A stretch of DNA of 64,000 nucleotides from Gammaproteobacteria bacterium (lineage in GTDB: Bacteria; Pseudomonadota; Gammaproteobacteria; Thiohalomonadales; Thiohalomonadaceae). Below, in pieces: positions 34,446 to 46,266 of this stretch; position 1 is the first letter of the stretch, and the number at the start of each line of letters is the position of its first letter. Made by a program: the position numbers and the translations under genes. The notes under the pieces were generated by a model, which saw nothing but the letters and a program-made list of their open reading frames with translations, was not told where the DNA came from and did not search any database. The stretch lies in contig QKED01000015.1 of assembly GCA_003252455.1 (NCBI GenBank), forward strand, positions 1 through 64,000. Direction: 5' to 3'.

Positions 34446-35204
34446 TCAACTCTGGTTGAAGAGGTGGGCATAGGCGCGACTCACCTTGACCCCCTTGGCC
34501 AGACCCGCGACCTGGAGCAGGTAGCCGCCGGAGAGCTGGCGTTGGGCGCGCTCGATGGCCGCGACGCGCACGATGGTCGAGCGGCTGATGCGCCAGAAGG
34601 CGTCCGGCTCCAGCTCCCCCTCCAGCGCGGTGAGGGACTTGCGCAGCAGGAACGCCCCCTCCTGGGTGTGCAGGGTGATGTACTTGTCCTCGGCCTGCAG
34701 CAGGTTGACCTGCTCCACGGCGATGAGGCGTACCTCCTCGCCCTTACTCACCTTGAACCAGCGCAGATAGTGGGTCGTGGACGGCAGGGCCGCCTGCAAC
34801 TGCTCGACCAGGGCGTGCAGCGGCGCGGCGGGGGTGGCCGAGGCGAGGCGACGCTGGAGCCGTGTGACGGTCTGGCGCAGGCGCGCCGAGGTCACCGGCT
34901 TGAGCAGGTAGTCCACCGCCTCGTGCTCGAAGGCGGGCACGGCATACTGGTCGTAGGCGGTGATGAAGACCACCTGAGTCGGCCAGGCCAGCGCGGCGGC
35001 CACCTCCAGGCCGGAGAGCCCCGGCATGCGGATGTCGAGAAACAGGCAGTCGGGGCGCAGCCGATTGGCCAGCTCCAGGGCGCGCTCGCCGTTGTCCGCC
35101 TCGGCGATGATGGCAAGCTCGGGCCAGAGCTCTGCCAACTGCTTGGCCAACTGCTGGCGCAGGATCGGTTCGTCTTCGGCGAGGATCGCGGTGGTCTCAG
35201 ACAT
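34446..35204 (-). CDS. LytTR-family response regulator
   Basis: About 252 residues from MSETTAIL; the frame extends further upstream inside the kinase gene. The receiver domain has Asp11-Glu12, the phosphoacceptor Asp57 in LFLDIRMPG and the conserved Lys in YLLKPV. The C-terminal about 100 residues form a LytTR DNA-binding domain (VEQVNLLQAEDKYITLHT, WRISRSTIVRVAAIE). Its start overlaps the stop of the kinase gene by 8 bases, so the pair is translationally coupled. It is last in a seven-gene operon and probably controls that operon. Confidence 0.93.
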   Translation of the reverse strand: MSETTAILAEDEPILRQQLAKQLAELWPELAIIAEADNGERALELANRLRPDCLFLDIRMPGLSGLEVAAALAWPTQVVFITAYDQYAVPAFEHEAVDYLLKPVTSARLRQTVTRLQRRLASATPAAPLHALVEQLQAALPSTTHYLRWFKVSKGEEVRLIAVEQVNLLQAEDKYITLHTQEGAFLLRKSLTALEGELEPDAFWRISRSTIVRVAAIERAQRQLSGGYLLQVAGLAKGVKVSRAYAHLFNQS

Positions 35205-36240
35205 CGGGCAGCTCCAGGCGGGCGCAGACGCCCCCTTCGGGTCGTTCACAGAGGCTCAGGCTCGCGTCGTTACCATAGGCACTGACCAGCCGTTCGCGCA
35301 CGTTGCTCAGCCCCAGGCCGTGGCCCGGCTTGACCTCGGTCGCCTCACGCAGGCCGAGCCCGCTGTCGCACACCTCGATGCGCAGACACCCGGAATTCGC
35401 CTCGGCGCGGATCCGCAGCTCGCCACCGGCGGGGGCGGGCTCCAGGCCGTGCTGGATGGCGTTCTCCACCAGGGGTTGTAGCAGCAGCGGGGGCAGGGGG
35501 CGCCCCTTGAGCCCCTCGGGCAGATCGATGGTGTAGCGCAGCCGCTCACCCATGCGTAGTTGGAGAATGGTCAGGTAGTGGCGCACCAGTGCCAGCTCCT
35601 GTCCGAGGGTGGTGCTGGCGTCGCGGCTGCGGTCGAGGTGGCTGCGCAGCAGGTCGGTGAGGCTTTCGAGCATCGCCTGTGCGGTGCTCGGGCGCGCCTC
35701 GATGAGGCCGTGGATGGTGGCCAGGGTGTTGAACAGGAAGTGTGGCTCGATCTGCGCCTGCAGGGCGAGCAGCCGCCCCTCGGCCAGTTCGCGCTGCTGG
35801 CGCTCGATGCGCGCCTGGTCCTCGGCGCGCTGGGTGCGCGCCTCGGCCAGCGCCATGAGGGTGTAGAGCAGGATAAAACCGAGGCCGGAGAAGAACAGCA
35901 CCAGCACCATGATGCGCAACCCCGCCTCACTCAACTGGCCGGGGTCGTCCAGCAGCGGGCGCACCCAGAGCAGGAAGCCGAGCAGCCCGCCGCCGCCACC
36001 GCCACAGAGCAGCGCCAGGGGGATGCGTAGGCGCGTAGAGGGCCAACCGATGCGCGTCAGTAGGCAGTCGAGCCCCCAACTGCCGAGGCCGATGAGGTAA
36101 CTCATGCCCAGGTTGAGCCCCACGTCGCCCCAGGGGTTGCCGCGATTGAGCAGCGTTAGGAACAGCCCCACCGCCGTGCAGAAGAGCAGCAGTGCGGCGA
36201 ACGGGGGCAGCGGGGCGAGTCGCGGCATGGGGGTCACCAT
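35197..36240 (-). CDS. LytS/YehU-type sensor histidine kinase
   Basis: A 347-residue membrane kinase. Several N-terminal hydrophobic segments (about 12-130) replace a large sensor domain. The His_kinase motif is QIEPHFLFNTLATI with His167, followed by the N box PLVENAIQHG and the G box GHGLGLSNVRERL. Partner of the LytTR regulator encoded next. Its ATG overlaps the TGA of the barrel gene (ATGGTGA), so it is coupled to the transport genes upstream, which suggests sensing of envelope or transport state. Confidence 0.93.
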   Translation of the reverse strand: MVTPMPRLAPLPPFAALLLFCTAVGLFLTLLNRGNPWGDVGLNLGMSYLIGLGSWGLDCLLTRIGWPSTRLRIPLALLCGGGGGGLLGFLLWVRPLLDDPGQLSEAGLRIMVLVLFFSGLGFILLYTLMALAEARTQRAEDQARIERQQRELAEGRLLALQAQIEPHFLFNTLATIHGLIEARPSTAQAMLESLTDLLRSHLDRSRDASTTLGQELALVRHYLTILQLRMGERLRYTIDLPEGLKGRPLPPLLLQPLVENAIQHGLEPAPAGGELRIRAEANSGCLRIEVCDSGLGLREATEVKPGHGLGLSNVRERLVSAYGNDASLSLCERPEGGVCARLELPDV

Positions 36241-37445
36241 CCTAGGGCGGTCTGCCAGTCGAGATAGAGGCGGTCACGCTCCGCCAGGTTGGCGAAGAGG
36301 GCGTCCGCTGGGCCGTCGAGGTGGCGCCAGCCGAACTCCAGGCGTTGTGCCGAGCCCAGCTCGCGACCCAGGCGCAGGGTGGTGGCCAGGCCGCCATCCT
36401 CGGGGTGGATGAGCAGCTCCAGCGCCGGGTCCCAGCGCTCCCCATCATACGCCAGACGCAGGAAGAGGTTGTGCGGCTGAAGGCTGGCCGCCTGGTTGAG
36501 CGTACCGAGTGCCTGTGTGAGGTCGGCGAGGGCCGAGGTGCTCCCCGCTGGGAGCTGTTGGGGTGCCTGTTGGGCCAGGGTGATGAGGTCGAGGCTGTGG
36601 CGCCAGCTCGCGTGCGTCGGTGCACTCTCGTCCCACCAATACTCACCGATCAGCGTCCACCCCTCGGCGCTGCTCCACTGGCCACCGATGAGTGCCTTGG
36701 TGCCGTTTTCGCGCTCCTGGGTCTGCACCTGCTCTCCGGCGGCGAGGGCGCCCAGACCGGGTACATCCAGTCGCGTGTAGCGCTGTTGTCGGGTCAGCTC
36801 GGCGTGCACCGCCCAGGCGTCGTCCACCACCCAGGCGAGGCCGACCCCGACCACCGCGTCGCGCGCGGCGTCATGGTGCAGCAGGGCCATCAGGTCGAGC
36901 GCCTCGCCGCCGTGGAAGTAGCGCAGGCTCCACGCCTCGGGGCTGCTGGCGAGGCGGTTTTGTTGCCAGTCGAGGGCGTTGCTGTAGATGAGCGCCAGGC
37001 TGTCGCTCAGGCCGAACCACTCGGCGCTCGCCTGCGGCACCCCCTCGCTCGGGTTGGGGGCGAGCTGCTGGCGGTCGTCGAGCTGGAGCAGGTCGAGGGG
37101 GCGATAGCCGTAGCCGACGCCCCAGGCGAGGCGGCGCTTGCCCAGGGTGAGGTCGAGCCCCTGCCATGCGCTGGCGCAAAACGCCTCGTTGAGCCGACCC
37201 TCGGCGTGCTTCTCGTCACCCTCGCGCGTGGCGCTGCCGCGCCACTCGGCCTGACAGCCGTGGCCGCTCATGGTGAGCCCCAGCGCCACCCGCCCGCGCC
37301 CCTCGTAGTCGGCTTGGTCACTGGCGGCGAGGGGGGCCGTGCTGTGATACGCCGAGAGCGAGGGGGTGGCGGCCAGCTCCAGGGTGTTGGCCAGCAGTGG
37401 CGTCGGCAGCAGCCCGAGCAGCAGGGTGATGCCGCGTCGCTTCAT
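36234..37445 (-). CDS. predicted outer-membrane beta-barrel protein
   Basis: A 403-residue protein with a signal peptide (MKRRGITLLLGLLPTPLLA) and alternating polar/aromatic strands ending in a terminal Trp-type signature (DWQTALGW). I cannot name the family; it resembles porin-like or assembly-type barrels found next to LolA-like and FtsX-type genes. It overlaps the LolA-like gene by 4 bases and the kinase by 7. It likely forms the outer-membrane end of the system encoded by this operon. Confidence 0.7.
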   Translation of the reverse strand: MKRRGITLLLGLLPTPLLANTLELAATPSLSAYHSTAPLAASDQADYEGRGRVALGLTMSGHGCQAEWRGSATREGDEKHAEGRLNEAFCASAWQGLDLTLGKRRLAWGVGYGYRPLDLLQLDDRQQLAPNPSEGVPQASAEWFGLSDSLALIYSNALDWQQNRLASSPEAWSLRYFHGGEALDLMALLHHDAARDAVVGVGLAWVVDDAWAVHAELTRQQRYTRLDVPGLGALAAGEQVQTQERENGTKALIGGQWSSAEGWTLIGEYWWDESAPTHASWRHSLDLITLAQQAPQQLPAGSTSALADLTQALGTLNQAASLQPHNLFLRLAYDGERWDPALELLIHPEDGGLATTLRLGRELGSAQRLEFGWRHLDGPADALFANLAERDRLYLDWQTALGW

Positions 37446-38179
37446 GGCGCCTCCGGGGCGGCGTGGATCAGGTACTGCGGGTTGTAGAGCTTGTCGTCCA
37501 GCTCGACCTCTTTGAGCCCGGAGTGGGTGATCACCGTGCGCCGGTCGTTCTGTAGTCGGTCGATGAGGGTGGTGGTGGTCACCTGCCTGCGCCCCTCGAC
37601 CGCTTCGAGCTGGTAGGTCGCCTGCTTGGCCAGCTTGCCGGAGGTGACGTAGAGGTCGGCGGCGACGGGGGCGAGGTCGTCACTGTCGAGCCAGAGTTCG
37701 ATCTGGTGGTAGGTGGAGGAGGGGTAGCGCGCGGTGAGCGAGAGGTGCACGCAGCGGCGCCCCTCGCGCGTCTCGGCCTCGTCCACCAGGGTGGCGTCGT
37801 AGTAGTCGGACCAGGTGAGGGTGGCGATGTCACCGGCGGCGGCGTCGCCGAGCAGCTTCTGCATCGGCGTGATGCGCATGGGGCGGCGCGACTTGGGCAT
37901 CAGCAGCCAGAAGTTGTCCTCCACCATGAGCACCTTCTGCCCCGCCTCGATGGGGCTCTGGAACAGTACCAGGGAGCGGCGCCCCGGCTTGATGTAGACG
38001 CGATAGTCGCGCTCCTTGGTCAGCGTCTCGCCCTCGTAGAGCGCCACGTGGGAGTCGAGCTGCATGCTCTGGCCCGGCAGCCGGTAGGCGTCGGCGGCGC
38101 CGAGCGCGGCGGCCACATCGAAGGCGTGGGCCAGCGTGGGCAGGGTGAGGGTCAGCAGCAGGAGGATGTGCTTAAACAT
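37442..38179 (-). CDS. LolA-like periplasmic outer-membrane lipoprotein-sorting protein
   Basis: A 245-residue protein with a signal peptide (cleavage near LAHA-F). ALYEGETLTKERDYRVYIKPG, the FQSP element and NFWLLMPKSRRPMRITP match the PF17131-type LolA-like proteins that carry lipidic cargo or lipoproteins across the periplasm. It overlaps the permease gene (38172-38179) and the barrel gene. Together with the ATPase and FtsX-type permease it looks like a specialised parallel to LolCDE-LolA. Confidence 0.85.
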   Translation of the reverse strand: MFKHILLLLTLTLPTLAHAFDVAAALGAADAYRLPGQSMQLDSHVALYEGETLTKERDYRVYIKPGRRSLVLFQSPIEAGQKVLMVEDNFWLLMPKSRRPMRITPMQKLLGDAAAGDIATLTWSDYYDATLVDEAETREGRRCVHLSLTARYPSSTYHQIELWLDSDDLAPVAADLYVTSGKLAKQATYQLEAVEGRRQVTTTTLIDRLQNDRRTVITHSGLKEVELDDKLYNPQYLIHAAPEAP

Positions 38180-39383
38180 GGGCCAGGGCCTCGACGATGG
38201 GTTTACGGGTGCCGCGTCGGGCGGCGATGAAGGCGGCGACCATGCAGACGCCGATCACCAGCGGCAGGGTGAGGGCGGCCAGCTCCCAGGAGAAGTAGAT
38301 CGCCAGCGGGTAGCCGTCGCTGCGCCCTGGGGGCGGGGGCATCTGAATATCCGCCAACGCCAGGAGCAGGGTAATGAGGGCCGAGAGGAGTAGCCCCAGT
38401 GCGGTGCCGAGGCCACCGATGACCAGCGCCTCCAGGACAAAGTTGCGGATGATCTCCCCGGCGCGGGTGCCCATGGCCGCCAGCGTGCCGATCTCGCGCG
38501 TGCGCTCCACCACCACCATCGACATGGTATTGGAGACGGAGAAGAAGACCATCACCATGATCACCAGGCCCAGGGTGCCGAAGATGCGGTTGTAGAGGTC
38601 GCGCACCTTTTTGTAGAAGAAGGCCTGGTCGAGCCAGGTCTGAAGCCCCAGCTCCGGGTAGCGTGCCCGCACGCGTGCGGCCAGGGCGTCGGTGTCGTCG
38701 GTGTCACTGAGGTAGATGGAGAGGGTGCTCACCTTGTCGCTCACCAGCAGCGTTTGGGCGGTGGCGATGTGGGTGAGGAGCAGACGCTCATCCAGCTCCG
38801 GCACACCGGTGGTGAAGATGCCCACCACCTCGACATCGATGGCGTTGAGCGCCCCCTCGGCGGTGGTGCCGAGCAGGGTCAGGCCGCTGCCCACCTGTGC
38901 GTGCATCGCCCGCGCCAGGGTCTGGCCGAGCATCACCTGGGGAAGCTCCTGCTCGGCCCCGGTGAGGCGCTGGCCCGAGGTGACGGTGAAGGTGGGGCCC
39001 TTGACTGCGAACTCCTCGGGGTCGATGCCGGAGCCGATGAAGATGGTCGACTTGTCACCGTTGCTCACCAGCCCGGAGAACTTCACCCTGGGTAGGATGT
39101 TGCGCACCTCGGGCTCGGGCAACAGCGCCTTGGCAACACTCGGGTAGTCGGTGAGGCCGAGGGCCATGGGGGCCTCCTCGTCGTGGTCGAAGTAGTCGGC
39201 GTGGGCCAGGATCAGGTGGCCGGAGTCGCGCGCGGCCAGCTCGCGCAGGCCGTCGTAGGTGTAGATGGCGAAGCCGCCGCTGGTCATGATGGCGGCGGTG
39301 CCGATGCAGGCGATGAGCACCGTAATGAGGGTGCGGCGGCGGTTGCGCAGGGTGTTGCGCGCGGCATAGAGGAGCCAGTTCAT
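38172..39383 (-). CDS. FtsX/MacB/LolC-type ABC transporter permease
   Basis: A 403-residue permease. One N-terminal helix (NTLRNRRRTLITVLIACIG) is followed by a large periplasmic MacB-PCD-like domain (about 50-260), then three C-terminal helices with NTMSMVVVERTREIGTLAAMG, the coupling segment characteristic of FtsX-domain permeases. It overlaps the ATPase gene by 4 bases. LolCDE-like mechanotransmission is expected, not a channel for solutes. Confidence 0.9.
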   Translation of the reverse strand: MNWLLYAARNTLRNRRRTLITVLIACIGTAAIMTSGGFAIYTYDGLRELAARDSGHLILAHADYFDHDEEAPMALGLTDYPSVAKALLPEPEVRNILPRVKFSGLVSNGDKSTIFIGSGIDPEEFAVKGPTFTVTSGQRLTGAEQELPQVMLGQTLARAMHAQVGSGLTLLGTTAEGALNAIDVEVVGIFTTGVPELDERLLLTHIATAQTLLVSDKVSTLSIYLSDTDDTDALAARVRARYPELGLQTWLDQAFFYKKVRDLYNRIFGTLGLVIMVMVFFSVSNTMSMVVVERTREIGTLAAMGTRAGEIIRNFVLEALVIGGLGTALGLLLSALITLLLALADIQMPPPPGRSDGYPLAIYFSWELAALTLPLVIGVCMVAAFIAARRGTRKPIVEALAHV

Positions 39384-40051
39384 TGGATCACCCCGTCGGT
39401 CAGGTGGAGGGCGCGGTGGCAGCGGCTGACCATGCGCTCGTCGTGGGTGGCGATAAGGAAGGTGGTGCCCTGCTCGCGCCCCGCCTCGTGCATCAGGTCG
39501 ATCACCTGGGTGGCGGTCTCGGTGTCGAGGTTGGCCGTGGGCTCGTCGGCGATCACCAGTGCCGGGCGTTTGATCAGCGCGCGGGCGATGGCCACGCGCT
39601 GGCGCTGGCCGCCGGAGAGGCGGTCGGGCAGGTGGTGGGCGTAGGGGGCGAGCCCGACCCGCTCCACCAGTGCCGCCACCGTACGTCTGCGCTCGGCGGC
39701 GGGCATGCCGGTGAGCAGCAGCGGGTACTCGATGTTCTCCGCCGCCGAGATGACCGGCACCAGGTTGAAGGATTGGAAGATAAAGCCGATGCGCTCACGG
39801 CGCAGCTCGGTGAGCTGGGCGGCGCTCAGCTCCGTGGTGCGCCGCCCCTCTAGCCGATACTCACCACTGTCGGGCCGATCGAGCAGACCGCAGAGGTTGA
39901 GCAGGGTGCTCTTGCCGCTGCCGGAGGGACCGGCGATGGCGGCGAACTCCCCGGCGCTGATGGCGAGGTTGATGTCGATCAGGGCGTCGACCCGGGTCTC
40001 GCCCAGGTGGTAGCTCTTGGAGACCTGTTCGAGGTTGATGATCGCCGCCAT
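39380..40051 (-). CDS. LolD/MacB-type ABC transporter ATP-binding protein
   Basis: About 223 residues from MAAIINLEQVSKSY; the upstream extension is in-frame but lies over the preceding gene. Walker A is GPSGSGKSTLLN, the Q loop is FIFQSFNLVPVISAAENIEYPL, the signature is LSGGQRQRVAIARAL and Walker B is LVIADEPTANLD. The NLVP Q-loop context is typical of LolD/MacB ATPases. One base separates it from the preceding gene's stop. Confidence 0.95.
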   Translation of the reverse strand: MAAIINLEQVSKSYHLGETRVDALIDINLAISAGEFAAIAGPSGSGKSTLLNLCGLLDRPDSGEYRLEGRRTTELSAAQLTELRRERIGFIFQSFNLVPVISAAENIEYPLLLTGMPAAERRRTVAALVERVGLAPYAHHLPDRLSGGQRQRVAIARALIKRPALVIADEPTANLDTETATQVIDLMHEAGREQGTTFLIATHDERMVSRCHRALHLTDGVIQ

Positions 40052-40052
40052 C

Positions 40053-40685
40053 TCACTGCACCTCGGTGATGAGCGCCTGGCTCTTGGCGGCCACCGGACC
40101 ACTCGGGGCGAGGGCGAGGGCCTGTTTGGCCAGGGTCAGAGCCTCGCTCCCCTTGGCGACCTCGGCCTTGGCCAGCGCAGCGTAGTAGTAGACCTCGGCC
40201 TGGCGGCTGGCGGGCACCTGCGCGAACCGGGCGTCACCAAACACCTCGGCAAACAGTTGCTCACCCTGCTCGAAGCGGCCGAAGAGTTGCGGTACCTGGG
40301 TAAAGGTGATGGCGCAGAGCACCTTCACCTCCAGGTCGAGGTAGGCCCCGTTGGCGAGTTGCTCCGGCTCCTTGGGCAGTAGCTTGAGGGACTTGGCCAT
40401 GCGGTCGAGCCCCTCCTCGGTGAGGTGGACCTTGGACCAGGGGAGCCAGGCATCGCGCCCCTGTAGGGTGTAGGTTGCGCCGAGATAGACCTGCAACAGC
40501 GGGTCGGCAGGTTCGACCTGGGTCAGGGCCTGTAGCAGTGCTTGGGCCTGCTCGTTGGCGGTGCTGTCGCCCTCCACGCCGCGCAGATAGAGCGCCTGAG
40601 CGGAGAGGAAGGCGGTGAGGTCACGCGCCGAGGTGGCGGATGTGGCCGCGAGGAGCATGAGTAGGACGAGGGCAAGTCGTGACAT
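40053..40685 (-). CDS. periplasmic helical-repeat protein, unknown function
   Basis: A 210-residue protein with a signal peptide (MSRLALVLLMLLAATSATSA). The rest is helical with Ala/Leu-rich pairs that resemble TPR-like repeats (NEQAQALLQALTQVEP, AEVYYYAALAKAEVA). First gene of the seven-gene transport/regulatory operon; a strong GGAGAA (- strand) precedes it. No specific function can be named. Confidence 0.75.
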   Translation of the reverse strand: MSRLALVLLMLLAATSATSARDLTAFLSAQALYLRGVEGDSTANEQAQALLQALTQVEPADPLLQVYLGATYTLQGRDAWLPWSKVHLTEEGLDRMAKSLKLLPKEPEQLANGAYLDLEVKVLCAITFTQVPQLFGRFEQGEQLFAEVFGDARFAQVPASRQAEVYYYAALAKAEVAKGSEALTLAKQALALAPSGPVAAKSQALITEVQ

Positions 40686-40933
40686 GGCCGGGGTTCTCCT
40701 GATGGGTATGGCAGGAGACTAACAGCCCCTTGGGTGGGCGTCAGAGGGGTGTGATGGGTGGGGGATAGGGGGCGCGAATGGGTTGTCGTGGGCGCGAGTC
40801 GTCGGGTTGCACACGCCTAGGCGTCGACGCGGTGGCCACGCCGTGGATGGTGAGGAACATCGGGTGCCCTGGGGTGTCGCCCACCTTGCTGTGGGTTACG
40901 TGACACAAACATCGAAAGCCCACCGTCAAGATT

Positions 40934-41028
40934 CATTGACCACTAACTCTGGGGGGCCAATATTCGACGCTGACGACGGGTCGAATTTGGGTGATCCCTG
41001 AGGTCTACGTGTTGTTCATTGGTCAATG
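40934..41028. repeat. nested inverted repeats upstream of icd
   Basis: Outer arms CATTGACCA (40934-40942) and TGGTCAATG (41020-41028) are exact 9-base complements. Inside them CCAATATTCGA and TCGAATTTGG form a second pair with a single-base bulge around about 13 bases. This could be a regulator site, a folded RNA leader or a small mobile remnant; nothing in it identifies which. Confidence 0.45.
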
Positions 41029-41110
41029 CCCATCACAGAGCCGCTTACACCTCAAAAACCTTATCCACGAAACAGAGACCATCAGCGTATATTGTGATGC
41101 CGTGATCCCC

Positions 41111-41133
41111 CCGGGTTCTGTATAATCACCCGG
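41111..41133 (+). promoter_or_regulatory. probable icd promoter -10 within an inverted repeat
   Basis: TATAAT at 41121-41126 is a consensus -10 box about 34 bases before the icd ATG. It is flanked by CCGGGT (41111-41116) and ACCCGG (41128-41133), a 6-base inverted repeat that could be an operator overlapping the promoter. No good -35 is visible at 16-18 bases, so activation by a regulator is possible. Confidence 0.5.
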
Positions 41134-41159
41134 TTGTATCTCACATACGGAGTCACCCC

Positions 41160-42416
<1,257 letters not shown>

Positions 42417-42450
42417 GTCGTGCTGTGGCCAGGGATGGCCGTGACAAAAA

Positions 42451-42484
42451 AGCCGCCACCGGTAGTTCGGTGGCGGCTTTTTTG
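42451..42484 (+). terminator. bidirectional rho-independent terminator between icd and the cold-shock gene
   Basis: An 11-bp stem (AGCCGCCACCG at 42451-42461 with its complement at 42468-42478) around a 6-base loop, with a T-run on the + strand and an A-run before the stem that serves the - strand. It sits between two convergent genes. Confidence 0.93.
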
Positions 42485-42510
42485 TCTGCGCTCTGTGTCT
42501 AGGGGAGGGG

Positions 42511-42771
42511 TCAGCCGCTGTGGCGTCTATGCCCGCCCCCCTGTGGCCGTGCTGGAGCGATCACCGAGAGGGGCTTCACCTCACAGGCAGAGAGGCCCTT
42601 GGGGCCATAGAAGAGCTCGAACTCCACCCGTTGACCGCAGAAGAGGGTCTTATAACCACTCATATGGATCACCGAGTGGTGGACAAAGACCTGTTCCTTC
42701 TCCGGCCCATCGAGGGTGATGAAGCCGTAGCCTTTCTTATTGTTGAACCATTTCACCGTGCCGATGGGCAT
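42511..42771 (-). CDS. cspD: cold-shock domain protein, CspD-like
   Basis: About 86 residues from MPIGTVKWF; the frame is open further upstream without a better start. The OB-fold RNA/DNA-binding motifs are RNP1 KGYGFI and RNP2 VFVHHS. The C-terminal tail after LSVIAPARPQ is basic and Gly/His-rich. Position next to icd and divergent from clpS matches the cspD locus of other gammaproteobacteria, where the protein inhibits replication in stationary phase; that role is inferred from synteny. Confidence 0.88.
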   Translation of the reverse strand: MPIGTVKWFNNKKGYGFITLDGPEKEQVFVHHSVIHMSGYKTLFCGQRVEFELFYGPKGLSACEVKPLSVIAPARPQGGGHRRHSG

Positions 42772-42856
42772 GTCGCAGGACACTCCTCCGGGTCTTGCCA
42801 CCGCGTTCAGGGTCTTGGAGAGGTGCCGGGTGGTGCTCACCCGTCGCCCTCTTTCG

Positions 42857-42884
42857 GATATAGTTCCCCTACGCCGAGAGACAA
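42857..42884 (-). promoter_or_regulatory. candidate promoter for the cold-shock gene
   Basis: On the - strand TTGTCT (42879-42884) and TATATC (42857-42862) are spaced by 16 bases and lie about 85 bases before the cspD start. A palindrome GAGTATACTC at 42915-42924 contains TATACT and could serve the divergent clpS gene. Confidence 0.35.
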
Positions 42885-43006
42885 GCGCTCATTAGAGAGG
42901 GGGCGAGGGCGCTTGAGTATACTCGCGCCACACCCCATGAACCAAGAAACGCCGAGTGCTGGCAACCGCTGGCCCCGGCGTCAACGATTTGAGGATGCCT
43001 AGACCG

Positions 43007-43333
43007 ATGAGTAGTGGCGACCCGCACCACCACGATGACGACCACAACCTCGCCGTCGAGACCAGCAAGCCTGAATTGGCCAAACCGCCGATGTACAAGG
43101 TCTTTCTGCTCAACGACGACTACACCCCGATGGAGTTCGTGGTGCATATCCTGGAGCAGTTCTTCAACATGGACCGCCACCGCGCCACCCATGTGATGCT
43201 CACCGTGCACACCGAGGGGCGCGGCATTTGCGGGACATTCACCCGTGATGTGGCGGAGACCAAGGTGCACCAGGTCAACAACTACTCGCGCAAGCACCAG
43301 CACCCTCTGATGTGCAGCATGGAAGCGGAATAA
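43007..43333 (+). CDS. clpS: ATP-dependent Clp protease adaptor ClpS
   Basis: A 108-residue N-degron adaptor. The core [17 protein letters not shown] and the HxxVML helix ([11 protein letters not shown]) are diagnostic; the N-terminal arm is His/Asp-rich. ClpS presents proteins with bulky N-terminal residues to ClpAP. ATG 43007 is used because GAGG lies 12 bases upstream and the ATG at 42995 has no site at a proper distance. Followed 13 bases later by clpA. Confidence 0.97.
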   Translation: MSSGDPHHHDDDHNLAVETSKPELAKPPMYKVFLLNDDYTPMEFVVHILEQFFNMDRHRATHVMLTVHTEGRGICGTFTRDVAETKVHQVNNYSRKHQHPLMCSMEAE

Positions 43334-43346
43334 GGGAGATAGTGAT

Positions 43347-45626
<2,280 letters not shown>

Positions 45627-45687
45627 GGTGGGCAGGAGGGGCGTGACCCCTCCCCAATAGTCCGTAAAACGGTGTAGATACCAGCAG

Positions 45688-45724
45688 AAAAACCCCGCTG
45701 TGCACGCACAGCGGGGTTTTTCGT
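45688..45724 (+). terminator. bidirectional terminator between clpA and infA
   Basis: A 15-bp perfect stem (45688-45702 with 45707-45721) around CACG, with an A-run at the left and T-run at the right, so it can end transcription from both convergent genes. Confidence 0.95.
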
Positions 45725-45742
45725 GTTACGGCGAGACGGGGC

Positions 45743-45961
45743 TTAGCGGGCGCGGTAGGTGATACGGCCCTTGGTCAGGTCGTAGGGGGTGAGGGCGACC
45801 GTGACCTTGTCGCCGGTGAGGATGCGGATGTAGTGTTTACGCATCTTACCGGAGATGTGGGCGGTCACCACGTGACCATTTTCGAGCTCCACGCGGAACA
45901 TGGTGTTGGGCAGGGTGTCGATCACCGTGCCTTCCATCTCGATATTGTCTTCTTTCGCCAT
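45743..45961 (-). CDS. infA: translation initiation factor IF-1
   Basis: A 72-residue S1/OB-fold protein of exactly the usual size: [36 protein letters not shown] and the ending KGRITYRAR are near-invariant IF-1 segments. IF-1 binds the ribosomal A site during initiation. It is convergent with clpA as in Pseudomonas. Confidence 0.99.
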   Translation of the reverse strand: MAKEDNIEMEGTVIDTLPNTMFRVELENGHVVTAHISGKMRKHYIRILTGDKVTVALTPYDLTKGRITYRAR

Positions 45962-46266
45962 GCAGTAACAGTTCTCGTTGCGGTTGGAGCGCGTTCTAGC
46001 CGGAATTGCCTAGGCCGCGCGGCAAGATTAGAAAATACTAATAGTGTCGATCAATAAGCGCCGAATTATGCCTAACCATGCCTGCCAGATCAACCGGTTG
46101 CCGACCGGGGCGTAGGCGGTGCGAGGTAAGTGATTGAAGGAGGGTCGGCATTGGTGGCGAGTCCACTGAGTGGATGGTACCCGGGCGACCTACTGCAACC
46201 GCGCATACAGCATGTCCGGTGCGCGCCATGGGTCGATGAGCGATGGATGCCCACCATGGTTGCGGC
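45962..46266. other. 305-base intergenic region between infA and bpt
   Basis: No gene seen. An AT-rich stretch at about 46026-46060 lies upstream of infA on the - strand and probably contains its promoter, though no clean -35/-10 pair stands out. No clear terminator hairpin follows bpt. Confidence 0.5.

Larger units (their letters stand above)
40686..41159. other. 474-base intergenic region between the Lol-like operon and icd
   Basis: No convincing gene: the short frames here have no homology that I recognise and poor start sites. It should hold the divergent promoters for the - strand operon and icd. Notable structure: the palindrome ACGCCTAGGCGT at 40813-40824, nested inverted repeats at 40934-41028, and a probable icd -10 box at 41121. 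Confidence 0.6.

Noticed and set aside
40741-41001. Short frames on both strands in the gap before icd
   Set aside because: Poor start sites, odd composition and no recognisable similarity; the region is better explained as control DNA.
40934-41028. Integron attC site
   Set aside because: The nested repeats have roughly the right size, but the expected GTTRRRY/RYYYAAC core ends and an integrase are absent.
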